This document shows, one piece after another, positions 35,235 to 43,420 of a stretch of 64,000 nucleotides of DNA. Source of the stretch: AP-15 sp963716115 (GTDB lineage: Bacteria > Pseudomonadota > Alphaproteobacteria > ATCC43930 > CGMCC-115725); assembly GCA_963716115.1 (NCBI GenBank), contig CAVQSZ010000014.1, positions 1 through 64,000 of the forward strand, read 5' to 3'. The notes beneath the pieces are model-generated. The model did no database searches. It was not told where the DNA came from and was given only the letters and a program-made list of their open reading frames with translations. The first letter of the stretch is position 1. Each line of letters opens with the position of its first letter. The position numbers and the translations under genes were made by a program.

Positions 35235-36428
35235 ATGCGGCGTCTCCTCCTGCTGCTCATCCTTCTGCTGCCGCCGGCCGCGGCCGCGGCCCAACCCGCG
35301 CCCGGAGCGCCGCCGGCGGTCGGCGTCGTGCGCGCCGAGCGCCAGCGGATCACCCAGACCGACGAGTTCATCGGCCGCATTCAGGCGGTGAACCGGGTGG
35401 CGCTCGTCGCCCGGGTCACGGCGTTTCTCGACAAGCGGTTGTTTGTCGAGGGCGCCGAGGTAAAGCAGGACGACCTGCTGTACCGTCTGGAGCAGCCGCC
35501 GTTCCAGGCGCAGGTCGACGCCGACAAGGCGACCGTCGACCAGCTCACCGCACAGCACCGCAATGCTCAGATCACCCTCGAACGGGCGCAGTATCTTCTG
35601 AAAACCCCTGCCGGGCAGCAGGCCAACGTCGACAAGGCTCTGGCCGACGAACGCGCGCTCGCGGCGCAGATCGCCGGCGCCCAGGCGCAGCTGCGCCAGG
35701 CCGAGATCAATCTCGGGTACACCGAGATCCGCGCCCCGATCGACGGCAGGATCAGCAGCACCGCGGTTACCGAAGGAAACGTCGTGTCGCCGACCACCGG
35801 CACCCTGGCGACGATCGTCAGCCAGGACCCGATGTATGTGATCTTTCCGGTGTCGCTGCGCGCCGCCCTCGATTTGCGCAACCGGTACGAGCCGAAGGGC
35901 GGCTTCAAGGCGGTCGTGATCAAGCTGCGTCTGCCGAACGGGCGGCTCTACGGGCAGGACGGCCATCTGAACTACGTGTCGCCGACGGTCTCCGCCGACA
36001 CCGACACCTTGAGCGTGCGCGGCGCGATCCCCAACCCGCTGATCCCGGGCTTGCCGGCGGGCAGCCCGGCGCCACGCGAGCTGTTCGACGGCGAGTTCGT
36101 CAACGTGCTGCTCGAAGGCGTGCAGCCGATCACCGTCCTTGCCATCCCGCGCGCCGCGGTGCTGTCCGACCAGCAAGGCGATTACGTCTATGTCGTCGAT
36201 GCCCAGAGCAAGGCCGAGCAGCGGCGCATCCAGCTTGGCCAATCGACGCCATCGATCGCGGTGGTGAGCAGCGGGCTCAAAGAAGGCGAGCTGGTGATAT
36301 CCGAAGGCTTGCAGCGGGTCCGCCCGGGCGAGCCGGTGTCGCCCGGCCCGGCGACACCGCCGCCGGCGGTGGCGCCGCGCGGCGCCATGGCCGCGCCCGC
36401 GCCGAGCGAGCCGAAGGCAAAGCAATGA
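35235..36428 (+). CDS. RND efflux pump periplasmic adaptor (MexA/AcrA type)
   Basis: 397 residues. Signal peptide of about 20 residues (RRLLLLLILLLPPAAAAA). The lipoyl/hairpin/barrel order is visible: QTDEFIGRIQAVNRVALVAR, a helical hairpin rich in Gln/Ala (ALAAQIAGAQAQLRQAEINL), GYTEIRAPIDGRISSTAVTE and a membrane-proximal AIPRAAVLSDQQGDYVYVVD. No lipobox Cys is present, unlike many MexA proteins. It links the inner-membrane pump to an outer-membrane channel. The stop overlaps the ATG of the pump gene (ATGA). Confidence 0.9.
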   Translation: MRRLLLLLILLLPPAAAAAQPAPGAPPAVGVVRAERQRITQTDEFIGRIQAVNRVALVARVTAFLDKRLFVEGAEVKQDDLLYRLEQPPFQAQVDADKATVDQLTAQHRNAQITLERAQYLLKTPAGQQANVDKALADERALAAQIAGAQAQLRQAEINLGYTEIRAPIDGRISSTAVTEGNVVSPTTGTLATIVSQDPMYVIFPVSLRAALDLRNRYEPKGGFKAVVIKLRLPNGRLYGQDGHLNYVSPTVSADTDTLSVRGAIPNPLIPGLPAGSPAPRELFDGEFVNVLLEGVQPITVLAIPRAAVLSDQQGDYVYVVDAQSKAEQRRIQLGQSTPSIAVVSSGLKEGELVISEGLQRVRPGEPVSPGPATPPPAVAPRGAMAAPAPSEPKAKQ

Positions 36429-39400
36429 TCTCGGCGGTCTTTGTCGATCGGCCGCGGCTGGCGATCGTCATCGCGATCGTGATCATGATTGCCGGCGGGC
36501 TGGCGCTGCTGCGCATCCCGGTCGCGCAGTTTCCGGAGATTGTGCCGCCGCAGGTGCAGGTCACCGCGACCTATCCCGGCGCGTCCGCAGCCGTCGTCGA
36601 GGCGGCCGTCGCCCAGCCGATCGAGGCGCAGGTCGTCGGCGTCGACAAGATGATCTACATGAGATCGACGAGCGGCAACGACGGCAGCTACAATCTGACC
36701 GTCAGCTTCGTCCTTGGCAGCGACCCCGACATCAACACCGTCAACGTCAACAACCGGGTGCAGACCGCGCTCTCGAAGCTGCCGCCCGAAGTCCAGCTGC
36801 AAGGGCTGACGGTCCAAAAGAGATCGTCGGCGGTGCTCCAATTCATCTCGCTCTACAGCGAGGACGGCAGCCAGGACCCGCTCTTCATCACCAACTATGC
36901 GATCATCAATGTAATGGACGTGCTGTCCCGCACCCCTGGCGTCGGGCAGGCCTTTTTGTTCGGGGCGCTCAACTATTCGATGCGGATCTGGTTCGACACC
37001 CAGCGGCTCGACAACCTCAAGCTGACCGCGGCCGATGTGATCGCGGCGGTCCAGGCGCAGAACGTGCAGGCGCCGGTCGGCCGGATCGGCGCCCGCCCGA
37101 TCGCCAATGACCAGCAGTTCCAGATCAACTTGCAGACCCAAGGGCGGCTGACCACCGCGGCCGAGTTCGGCGACATCGTGCTGCGCGCCAACCCTGACGG
37201 CTCGCTGGTGCGGGTGCGCGACGTGGCGCGGGTCGAGCTCGGCGCGCAGAACCTCGACACCGAGAGCCGCCTCAACGGCCGGCCGGCGGTGGCGATCGGC
37301 GTCTATCTCTCTCCCGGCGCCAACGCACTGCAGACCGCCGCCCTCGTCAAGGCCAATTTGGACCGGCTCAGCGAACGCTTTCCCAAGGGCCTCAAATACC
37401 AGGTCAACTACGACACGACGATCTTCGTCACCGACACGATGCACGACGTGATGCTGACGCTCGCCGAGGCTTTCGTGCTGGTCGTGATCGTGGTCTACGT
37501 CTTCCTCGGCAGCCTGCGCGCGACCCTGATCCCGGCGGTCGCGGTGCCGGTCAGCGTCATCGGCACCTTCGCGGTGCTGCTGGCCATGGGCTATTCGGCC
37601 AACACGGTCTCGCTGCTGGCGATGGTGCTGGCGATCGGCATCCTGGTCGACGACGCGATCGTCGTCGTCGAAAATGTCGAGCGCGTCATCGAGGAAGAGC
37701 CGGATCTGTCGCCGGCCGATGCAACCAAGAAGGCGATGGCCGAGATCACCGCGCCGATCGTCGCGATCACCTTGGTCCTCTTGTCGGTGTTTGTGCCGAT
37801 CGCCTTCATCCCCGGCATCTCGGGCGAGCTGTTCCGCCAGTTCGCGGTGACGATCAGCGCCGCGATGCTGATCTCGGCGGTGAACGCGCTGACCCTGTCG
37901 CCGGCGCTCTGCGCCGTGCTGCTGCGCCCGACCGGCCCCCGACGCGGCCCGATCGGCTGGGTGCTGCGGCGGATCGACAATGTCCGCGACGGCTATGCCG
38001 CAATCGTGCGCCGGTTGGTGCGGGTAGCCGGACTGGGCGTCGTCGCGATATTGGTCAGCGCCGGCGGGATCTATCTATTGTCGCTGCGCACGCCCACCGG
38101 GTTTCTGCCCGAGGAGGACCAGGGCGCCTTCTTCGTCTCGGTGCAATTGCCGGACGGCGCCTCGGTCGCCCGCACCGGCGAGACGGTCCGCCAAATCGAG
38201 GCGCTGCTGGCGCAAATGCCGCAGGTCCAGAATCGGTTCTCGATCATCGGCCGCTCGATCCTCGACAACGCCAACGAGCCCAACGCCGCCTTTATGGTCG
38301 CCACCTTGAAGCCGTTCGCCGACCGCGCTGCGGCGGCGGACTCGGCACGAGCCCTGATCGCCAGGATGTTCGCCGAGGGGCGGCAAATCCGCACCGCGAC
38401 GGTCATTCCGTTCAACCTGCCGCCGATCATCGGCCTTTCCACCACCGGCGGGTTCGAATACGTGCTTGAAGGGCTCGAAGGGCAGACGCCGGAGGCGATG
38501 AACAGCGTCATGCAGGGCCTCCTCGCCGCCGCCAACCGCGACCCGCGGCTCGCCCGGGTCTTCTCCACCTTCACCGCGAGCAACCCGTCGATCTATCTCG
38601 ACATCGACCGCGAGAAGGCGCAGGCGCTGGGCCTCGACATGAACCAGGTGTTCGGCGCGCTGCAGGCCACCTTGGGCGGCATCTTCATCAACAACTTCAA
38701 TCTCTTCGGGCGGGTCTGGCAGGTCAATATCCAGGGCGAGGCCGAGGATCGCCGGGACGTCTCCGACCTCTGGCAAATCCACATCCGCAACAAATTCGGG
38801 CAGAACGTGCCGCTGCGCTCGATCGCCGAGGCCCGCATCGTCGTCGGCCCGCAGGTCGTCACCCGCTACAACAACTACCGCGCGATCCCGATCCAGGGCT
38901 CGCCGGCACAAGGCGTCTCGTCCGGCTCGGCGCTGGCGGCGATGGCCGAGGTCTCGGCAAAGACCTTGCCGGCGGGCTACGGCTTCGAGTGGACCGGCAC
39001 CGCCTATCAGGAGCAAGCGGCTTCGGGCCAGACCGGCGCGATCCTCGGCCTCGCCGTGCTGTTCGCGTTCCTGTTTCTGGTCGGCCTCTACGAAAGCTGG
39101 ATGATCCCGGTCCCGGTGCTGCTGTCGGTCCCGGTGGGCGTGCTGGGAGCGTTCGTCGGCATCCTGATCGCCCACCTCTCGCTCGACCTCTACGCCCAGA
39201 TCGGCCTCGTCGTGCTGATCGCAATGGCGGCCAAGAACGGCATCCTGATCGTCGAGTTCGCCAAGGACCAGCGCGAGCTGGGGAAGGATATCCGGGAGGC
39301 CGCGGCGCTCGGCGCGCAGATGCGTTTCCGCGCCGTGATGATGACCTCATTCGCGTTCATCCTCGGCGTCTACCCGCTGGTCACGGCGCAGGGCGCGGCC

Positions 39401-39568
39401 GAGATCAGCCGCCACGGCGTCGGCACCCCGGTCTTCGCCGGGATGATCGCCGCCAGCGGCATCGGCCTTTTTGTGATCCCGATGCTCTACGTCACCTTCC
39501 AGAGCCTGCGCGAGCGCGCCGGCTCGCGGTCGCGCCGCGCCAGGGCGCGACAGGGGGCAACGGATTAG
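36425..39568 (+). CDS. RND efflux transporter permease, HAE1 (AcrB/MexB) family
   Basis: 1047 residues, the normal length of a proton-driven multidrug pump. TM1 is RLAIVIAIVIMIAGGLALL. The porter-domain segment YPGASAAVVEAAVAQPIEAQ follows, the TM4 proton-relay Asp pair is in GILVDDAIVVVENVERVIEE, and the TM10-11 region has LIAMAAKNGILIVEFAKDQR. It forms a tripartite system with the adaptor upstream. No outer-membrane TolC/OprM gene follows, so a channel encoded elsewhere is expected. No TetR regulator is adjacent. Confidence 0.92.
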   Translation: MISAVFVDRPRLAIVIAIVIMIAGGLALLRIPVAQFPEIVPPQVQVTATYPGASAAVVEAAVAQPIEAQVVGVDKMIYMRSTSGNDGSYNLTVSFVLGSDPDINTVNVNNRVQTALSKLPPEVQLQGLTVQKRSSAVLQFISLYSEDGSQDPLFITNYAIINVMDVLSRTPGVGQAFLFGALNYSMRIWFDTQRLDNLKLTAADVIAAVQAQNVQAPVGRIGARPIANDQQFQINLQTQGRLTTAAEFGDIVLRANPDGSLVRVRDVARVELGAQNLDTESRLNGRPAVAIGVYLSPGANALQTAALVKANLDRLSERFPKGLKYQVNYDTTIFVTDTMHDVMLTLAEAFVLVVIVVYVFLGSLRATLIPAVAVPVSVIGTFAVLLAMGYSANTVSLLAMVLAIGILVDDAIVVVENVERVIEEEPDLSPADATKKAMAEITAPIVAITLVLLSVFVPIAFIPGISGELFRQFAVTISAAMLISAVNALTLSPALCAVLLRPTGPRRGPIGWVLRRIDNVRDGYAAIVRRLVRVAGLGVVAILVSAGGIYLLSLRTPTGFLPEEDQGAFFVSVQLPDGASVARTGETVRQIEALLAQMPQVQNRFSIIGRSILDNANEPNAAFMVATLKPFADRAAAADSARALIARMFAEGRQIRTATVIPFNLPPIIGLSTTGGFEYVLEGLEGQTPEAMNSVMQGLLAAANRDPRLARVFSTFTASNPSIYLDIDREKAQALGLDMNQVFGALQATLGGIFINNFNLFGRVWQVNIQGEAEDRRDVSDLWQIHIRNKFGQNVPLRSIAEARIVVGPQVVTRYNNYRAIPIQGSPAQGVSSGSALAAMAEVSAKTLPAGYGFEWTGTAYQEQAASGQTGAILGLAVLFAFLFLVGLYESWMIPVPVLLSVPVGVLGAFVGILIAHLSLDLYAQIGLVVLIAMAAKNGILIVEFAKDQRELGKDIREAAALGAQMRFRAVMMTSFAFILGVYPLVTAQGAAEISRHGVGTPVFAGMIAASGIGLFVIPMLYVTFQSLRERAGSRSRRARARQGATD

Positions 39569-39653
39569 ACATGGGCTGCCGGCCGGCGGGTGCGTCCTTG
39601 CTTCCTCATGATGCGGCAGTCAGGATGCGGCCAGCCCACATGCGGTCGGAGAA

Positions 39654-41204
39654 ATGCCGATGAACGGCGCGGAGAGCCTGGTGCGCACCTTGGTCGGGGG
39701 CGGGGTCGACGTGTGCTTCGCCAATCCCGGCACCTCGGAGATGCATTTCGTCGCGGCGCTCGACCGGGTCGAGGGGATGCGCTGCGTGCTGGGCCTGTTC
39801 GAGGGCGTCGTCACCGGCGCCGCCGACGGCTACGCGCGGATGAGCGAGCAGCCGGCGGCGACCCTGCTGCATCTGGGGCCCGGCCTCGCCAACGGCCTGG
39901 CCAACATCCACAACGCCAACAAGGCGTCGAGCCCGATGGTCAACATCGTCGGCGACCACGCCACCTATCACCGCAAATACGATGCGCCGCTGACCTCCGA
40001 CATCGAGGGGCTGGCGCGGCCGTCCTCGCATTGGGTCAAGACCTCGCCCGACGCCAAATCGATCGCCGCCGACGGGGCCGCGGCGATCGCCGCGGCGCGC
40101 AGACTGCCGGGCCAGATCGCGACCCTGATCCTGCCGGCCGACACCGCCTGGAACGAGGGCTCGGGCCCGGCGCCGGTCGCCCCGGCCGAGCCGCCGCAGC
40201 CGGTCTCGGCCGACGCGGTCGCCGAGGCGGCGCGGGCGCTGCGCTCGGGCGAGCCGTGCCTGATCCTCCTCACCGGCCGGGCGCTGCGCCAGGAAGGGCT
40301 CGACCTCGCCGGCCGCATCGCCGCCAAGACCGGGGCGCGGCTGATCGCGCAAGGCTCGAACGCGCGCACCCAACGCGGCCGCGGCCGGGTCTTCCTCGAG
40401 CGGGTGCCCTATGTCGTCGACCAGGCGGTCAAGGTATTGGCCGGGCTCAAGCACATCATCCTGGTCGGCGCGAAGATGCCGGTCGCGTTCTTCGCCTATC
40501 CCGACAAGCCGAGCCTCCTGGCGCCGCCCGACGCGCAAGGCCATGTGCTGGCCCGGCTCGACCAGGATCTGCTGGGCGCGCTCGAAGCCTTGGCCGATGA
40601 GCTCGGCGCGCGCTCGACCCCGGCCCCGGTCGGCAACGAGCCGCCGCCCGCCCCGGGGCAGGGCAAGATCACCTCGGAAGCGCTCGGCGCCTCGCTCGGC
40701 GCGCTGATCCCGGAGAATGCGATCGTCGTCGACGAGGCGGTGACGACCGGACGCGGCTTTTTTGCCCCGACCCGCGCCGCGGCGCCCCATGATTGGCTCT
40801 CGAACATGGGCGGCTCGATCGGGCTCGGCATGCCGGTCGCAACGGGCGCCGCGGTCGCCTGCCCGGACCGCAAGATCATCTGCCTCGAAGGCGACGGCAG
40901 CGGCATGTACACCTTGCAGGCGCTGTGGACGCAGGCGCGCGAGGGGCTCGACGTGACGACCCTGCTGTTCTCGAACCGCAGCTACCAGATCCTGAAGGGC
41001 GAGCTCGCCAATGTCGGCGCCGGCAACCCCGGCAGGAAGGCGCTCGACATGCTCGATATCGGACAGCCCGACCTCGACTGGGTGACGATGGCCAAGGGCA
41101 TGGGCGTCCCCGGCGCGCGGGCGGCGACGATGGAAGAGTTCAACCGCCGCTTCGCCGAGGGGCTCGCCGCGCCCGGCCCGTTTCTGGTCGAGGTCGCGCT
41201 CTGA
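39654..41204 (+). CDS. ThDP-dependent enzyme, acetolactate synthase large subunit-like
   Basis: 516 residues with the three-domain ThDP fold. The N-terminal pyrimidine domain has CFANPGTSEMHFVAALDRVE and the catalytic Glu in GLFEGVVTGAADGYARMSEQ. The C-terminal ThDP-Mg motif starts EGDGSGMYTLQALWTQAREG and ends with N-R-S. The middle FAD-like domain is short and weak. The family includes acetolactate synthase-like and benzoylformate-decarboxylase-like enzymes; no small regulatory subunit is adjacent, so a decarboxylase role is possible. Its TGA overlaps the proposed start of glgB. Confidence 0.85.
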   Translation: MPMNGAESLVRTLVGGGVDVCFANPGTSEMHFVAALDRVEGMRCVLGLFEGVVTGAADGYARMSEQPAATLLHLGPGLANGLANIHNANKASSPMVNIVGDHATYHRKYDAPLTSDIEGLARPSSHWVKTSPDAKSIAADGAAAIAAARRLPGQIATLILPADTAWNEGSGPAPVAPAEPPQPVSADAVAEAARALRSGEPCLILLTGRALRQEGLDLAGRIAAKTGARLIAQGSNARTQRGRGRVFLERVPYVVDQAVKVLAGLKHIILVGAKMPVAFFAYPDKPSLLAPPDAQGHVLARLDQDLLGALEALADELGARSTPAPVGNEPPPAPGQGKITSEALGASLGALIPENAIVVDEAVTTGRGFFAPTRAAAPHDWLSNMGGSIGLGMPVATGAAVACPDRKIICLEGDGSGMYTLQALWTQAREGLDVTTLLFSNRSYQILKGELANVGAGNPGRKALDMLDIGQPDLDWVTMAKGMGVPGARAATMEEFNRRFAEGLAAPGPFLVEVAL

Positions 41205-43420
41205 GTAGACCGGCTGAGCGCAGCGCTCCGGGCGGCGCGACGGCCGACCCGGAGGTCGCGGCGATCGTCGCGGCGCGGCATGGCGATCCGTTCGCGTTTC
41301 TGGGCATGCATCGCGCCGGGTCCGCGGTGTGCGTCCGGGCGATGCTGCCGGCGGCGGAAGAGATGGCGGTGGTCGACGCCGCTACCGGCGCGGTGGCGGC
41401 GACAGCCAGGCGCGCGCACGACGACGGCTTCTTCGTCGCCGCCGCCGATCGGCGGGAGCCGTTCCGCTATCGGCTGCGCGTGCGCAGCGGCGGGGTCGAG
41501 CGCGAATTCGACGATATCTACCGCTTTTCCCCGGTGCTGGGCGAGCTCGATCTCCACCTCCTCGGCGAGGGCAATCATCTGGCGAGCTGGCGCAAGCTCG
41601 GCGCGCATCCGCTCGTCCATGAAGGCGTCGAGGGGGTGGCGTTCGCGGTCTGGGCGCCCAACGCCCGACGCGTCAGCGTGGTCGGCGATTTCAACGCCTG
41701 GGACGGCAGGCGCATGCCGATGCGCCGCCGCGAGGGGATCGGCTGCTGGGAGCTTTTTGTCCCCGGGCTGCGGCCGGGCCATCTCTACAAATACGAAATT
41801 CTCGGCGCGGACGGGACGATCCTGCCGTTGAAGGCCGATCCCTATGCGCAGCAGACCGAAAAGCCGCCGGGCGCCGCCTCGATCGTGGCGCATCCGCCGC
41901 GCCATGTCTGGCAGGACGGGGCCTGGCTCGCCGGGCGCGGGCGCCGCCACGACCGCGAGGCCCCGATCGCGGTCTACGAGGTCCATCTCGGCTCGTGGCG
42001 GCGCAATCTCGGCGAAGGCGGGCGCTACCTGACCTATCGCGAGCTGGCCGCCGAGCTGGTTCCCTATGTCGCCGATATGGGCTTCACCCATATCGAGATC
42101 CTGCCGATCATGGAGTATCCGTTCGACGGGTCGTGGGGCTATCAGCCGGTCTCGCTGTTCGCGCCGACCGCGCGCTTCGGCGCGCCCGACGATTTGCGCG
42201 CCTTTGTCGAGGCCTGCCACGCCGCCGGGCTCGGGCTGTGGCTCGACTGGGTGCCGGGCCATTTCCCGAATGACCCGCACGGGCTTGGACGTTTCGACGG
42301 GACCGCGCTCTACGAGCACGCCGACCCGCGCCAGGGCGTCCACCGCGACTGGAACACGCTCATTTACAATTTCGGCCGGCGCGAGGTGGCGAATTTCCTG
42401 CTGTCGAGCGCGTTATACTGGCTGCGCGAGTTCCATATCGACGGCATCCGGGTCGACGCCGTGGCCTCGATGCTCTACCTCGATTACAGCCGACGCGACG
42501 GCGACTGGATTCCCAATGCGTTCGGCGGGCGCGAGAACCTCGAGGCGATCGCCTTCCTGCGGCGCCTGAACGAGCTGGTGTTCGGCGAAGCCAGCGGCGC
42601 CACCTCGGTCGCCGAGGAATCGACGGCCTGGCCGATGGTGTCGCGCCCGACCTATGTCGGCGGGCTCGGCTTCGGCTTCAAATGGAACATGGGGTGGATG
42701 CACGACACGCTCCACTACATGTCGCTCGACCCGATCCACCGCAAATATCATCACAACGACCTGACCTTCGGGCTGCTCTATGCGTACCACGAGAATTTCG
42801 TCCTGCCGCTGAGCCACGACGAGGTCGTGCACGGCAAGGGCTCGCTGATCGCCAAGATGTCCGGCGACCGCTGGCGGCGCTTCGCCAATTTGCGCGCCTA
42901 TTACGCCTTCATGTGGACGCAGCCCGGCAAGAAGCTGTTGTTCATGGGCGGCGAATTCGCTCAGGAACGCGAGTGGAACCACGATGTCGGGCTCGACTGG
43001 CAGCTGCTGGCCGACCCGTTCCATGCCGGGGTGCGCCTGCTGGTGCGCGATCTCAACCGGCTCTACCGCACGACCCCGGCATTGCACCGGCTCGACTGCG
43101 ATCCCGACGGCTTTGTGTGGATCGACGTGGCCAATGCGGCCGAGAGCGTGGTGTCGTATCAGCGCCGCGGGCGGGAGCCGGGCGAGCTCGCGGTGGTCGC
43201 CTGCAACTTTACCCCGGTCGTGCGCGAGGACTACCGGATCGGCGTCCCCCGCCCCGGCCGGTATCGCGAGCGGATCAACACCGATGCGCGGGAGTATGGC
43301 GGCAGCGGGGTCGGCAATGCCGGGGAAGTCCAGGCCGAGCCTCACCCGATCCACGGGTGCGACTATTCGATCCCGTTGCGGCTGCCGCCCCTCGGGGTGC
43401 TGATCTTCACATCGGATTGA
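41201..43420 (+). CDS. glgB: 1,4-alpha-glucan branching enzyme
   Basis: About 739 residues, GH13. It has an N-terminal CBM48-like domain (GVAFAVWAPNARRVSVVGDF, then N-A-W-D-G-R). The catalytic barrel has WLDWVPGHFPNDPHGLGRFD, the nucleophile in GIRVDAVASMLYLDYSR, the acid in SVAEESTAWP and the stabiliser in LPLSHDEVVHGKGSL. It introduces alpha-1,6 branches into glycogen. No ATG, GTG or TTG precedes the domain in frame until Met36. The CTG at 41201 overlaps the upstream stop as CTGA, like the other coupled junctions, and is the best start unless an A was misread as C. Confidence 0.9.
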   Translation: MSRPAERSAPGGATADPEVAAIVAARHGDPFAFLGMHRAGSAVCVRAMLPAAEEMAVVDAATGAVAATARRAHDDGFFVAAADRREPFRYRLRVRSGGVEREFDDIYRFSPVLGELDLHLLGEGNHLASWRKLGAHPLVHEGVEGVAFAVWAPNARRVSVVGDFNAWDGRRMPMRRREGIGCWELFVPGLRPGHLYKYEILGADGTILPLKADPYAQQTEKPPGAASIVAHPPRHVWQDGAWLAGRGRRHDREAPIAVYEVHLGSWRRNLGEGGRYLTYRELAAELVPYVADMGFTHIEILPIMEYPFDGSWGYQPVSLFAPTARFGAPDDLRAFVEACHAAGLGLWLDWVPGHFPNDPHGLGRFDGTALYEHADPRQGVHRDWNTLIYNFGRREVANFLLSSALYWLREFHIDGIRVDAVASMLYLDYSRRDGDWIPNAFGGRENLEAIAFLRRLNELVFGEASGATSVAEESTAWPMVSRPTYVGGLGFGFKWNMGWMHDTLHYMSLDPIHRKYHHNDLTFGLLYAYHENFVLPLSHDEVVHGKGSLIAKMSGDRWRRFANLRAYYAFMWTQPGKKLLFMGGEFAQEREWNHDVGLDWQLLADPFHAGVRLLVRDLNRLYRTTPALHRLDCDPDGFVWIDVANAAESVVSYQRRGREPGELAVVACNFTPVVREDYRIGVPRPGRYRERINTDAREYGGSGVGNAGEVQAEPHPIHGCDYSIPLRLPPLGVLIFTSD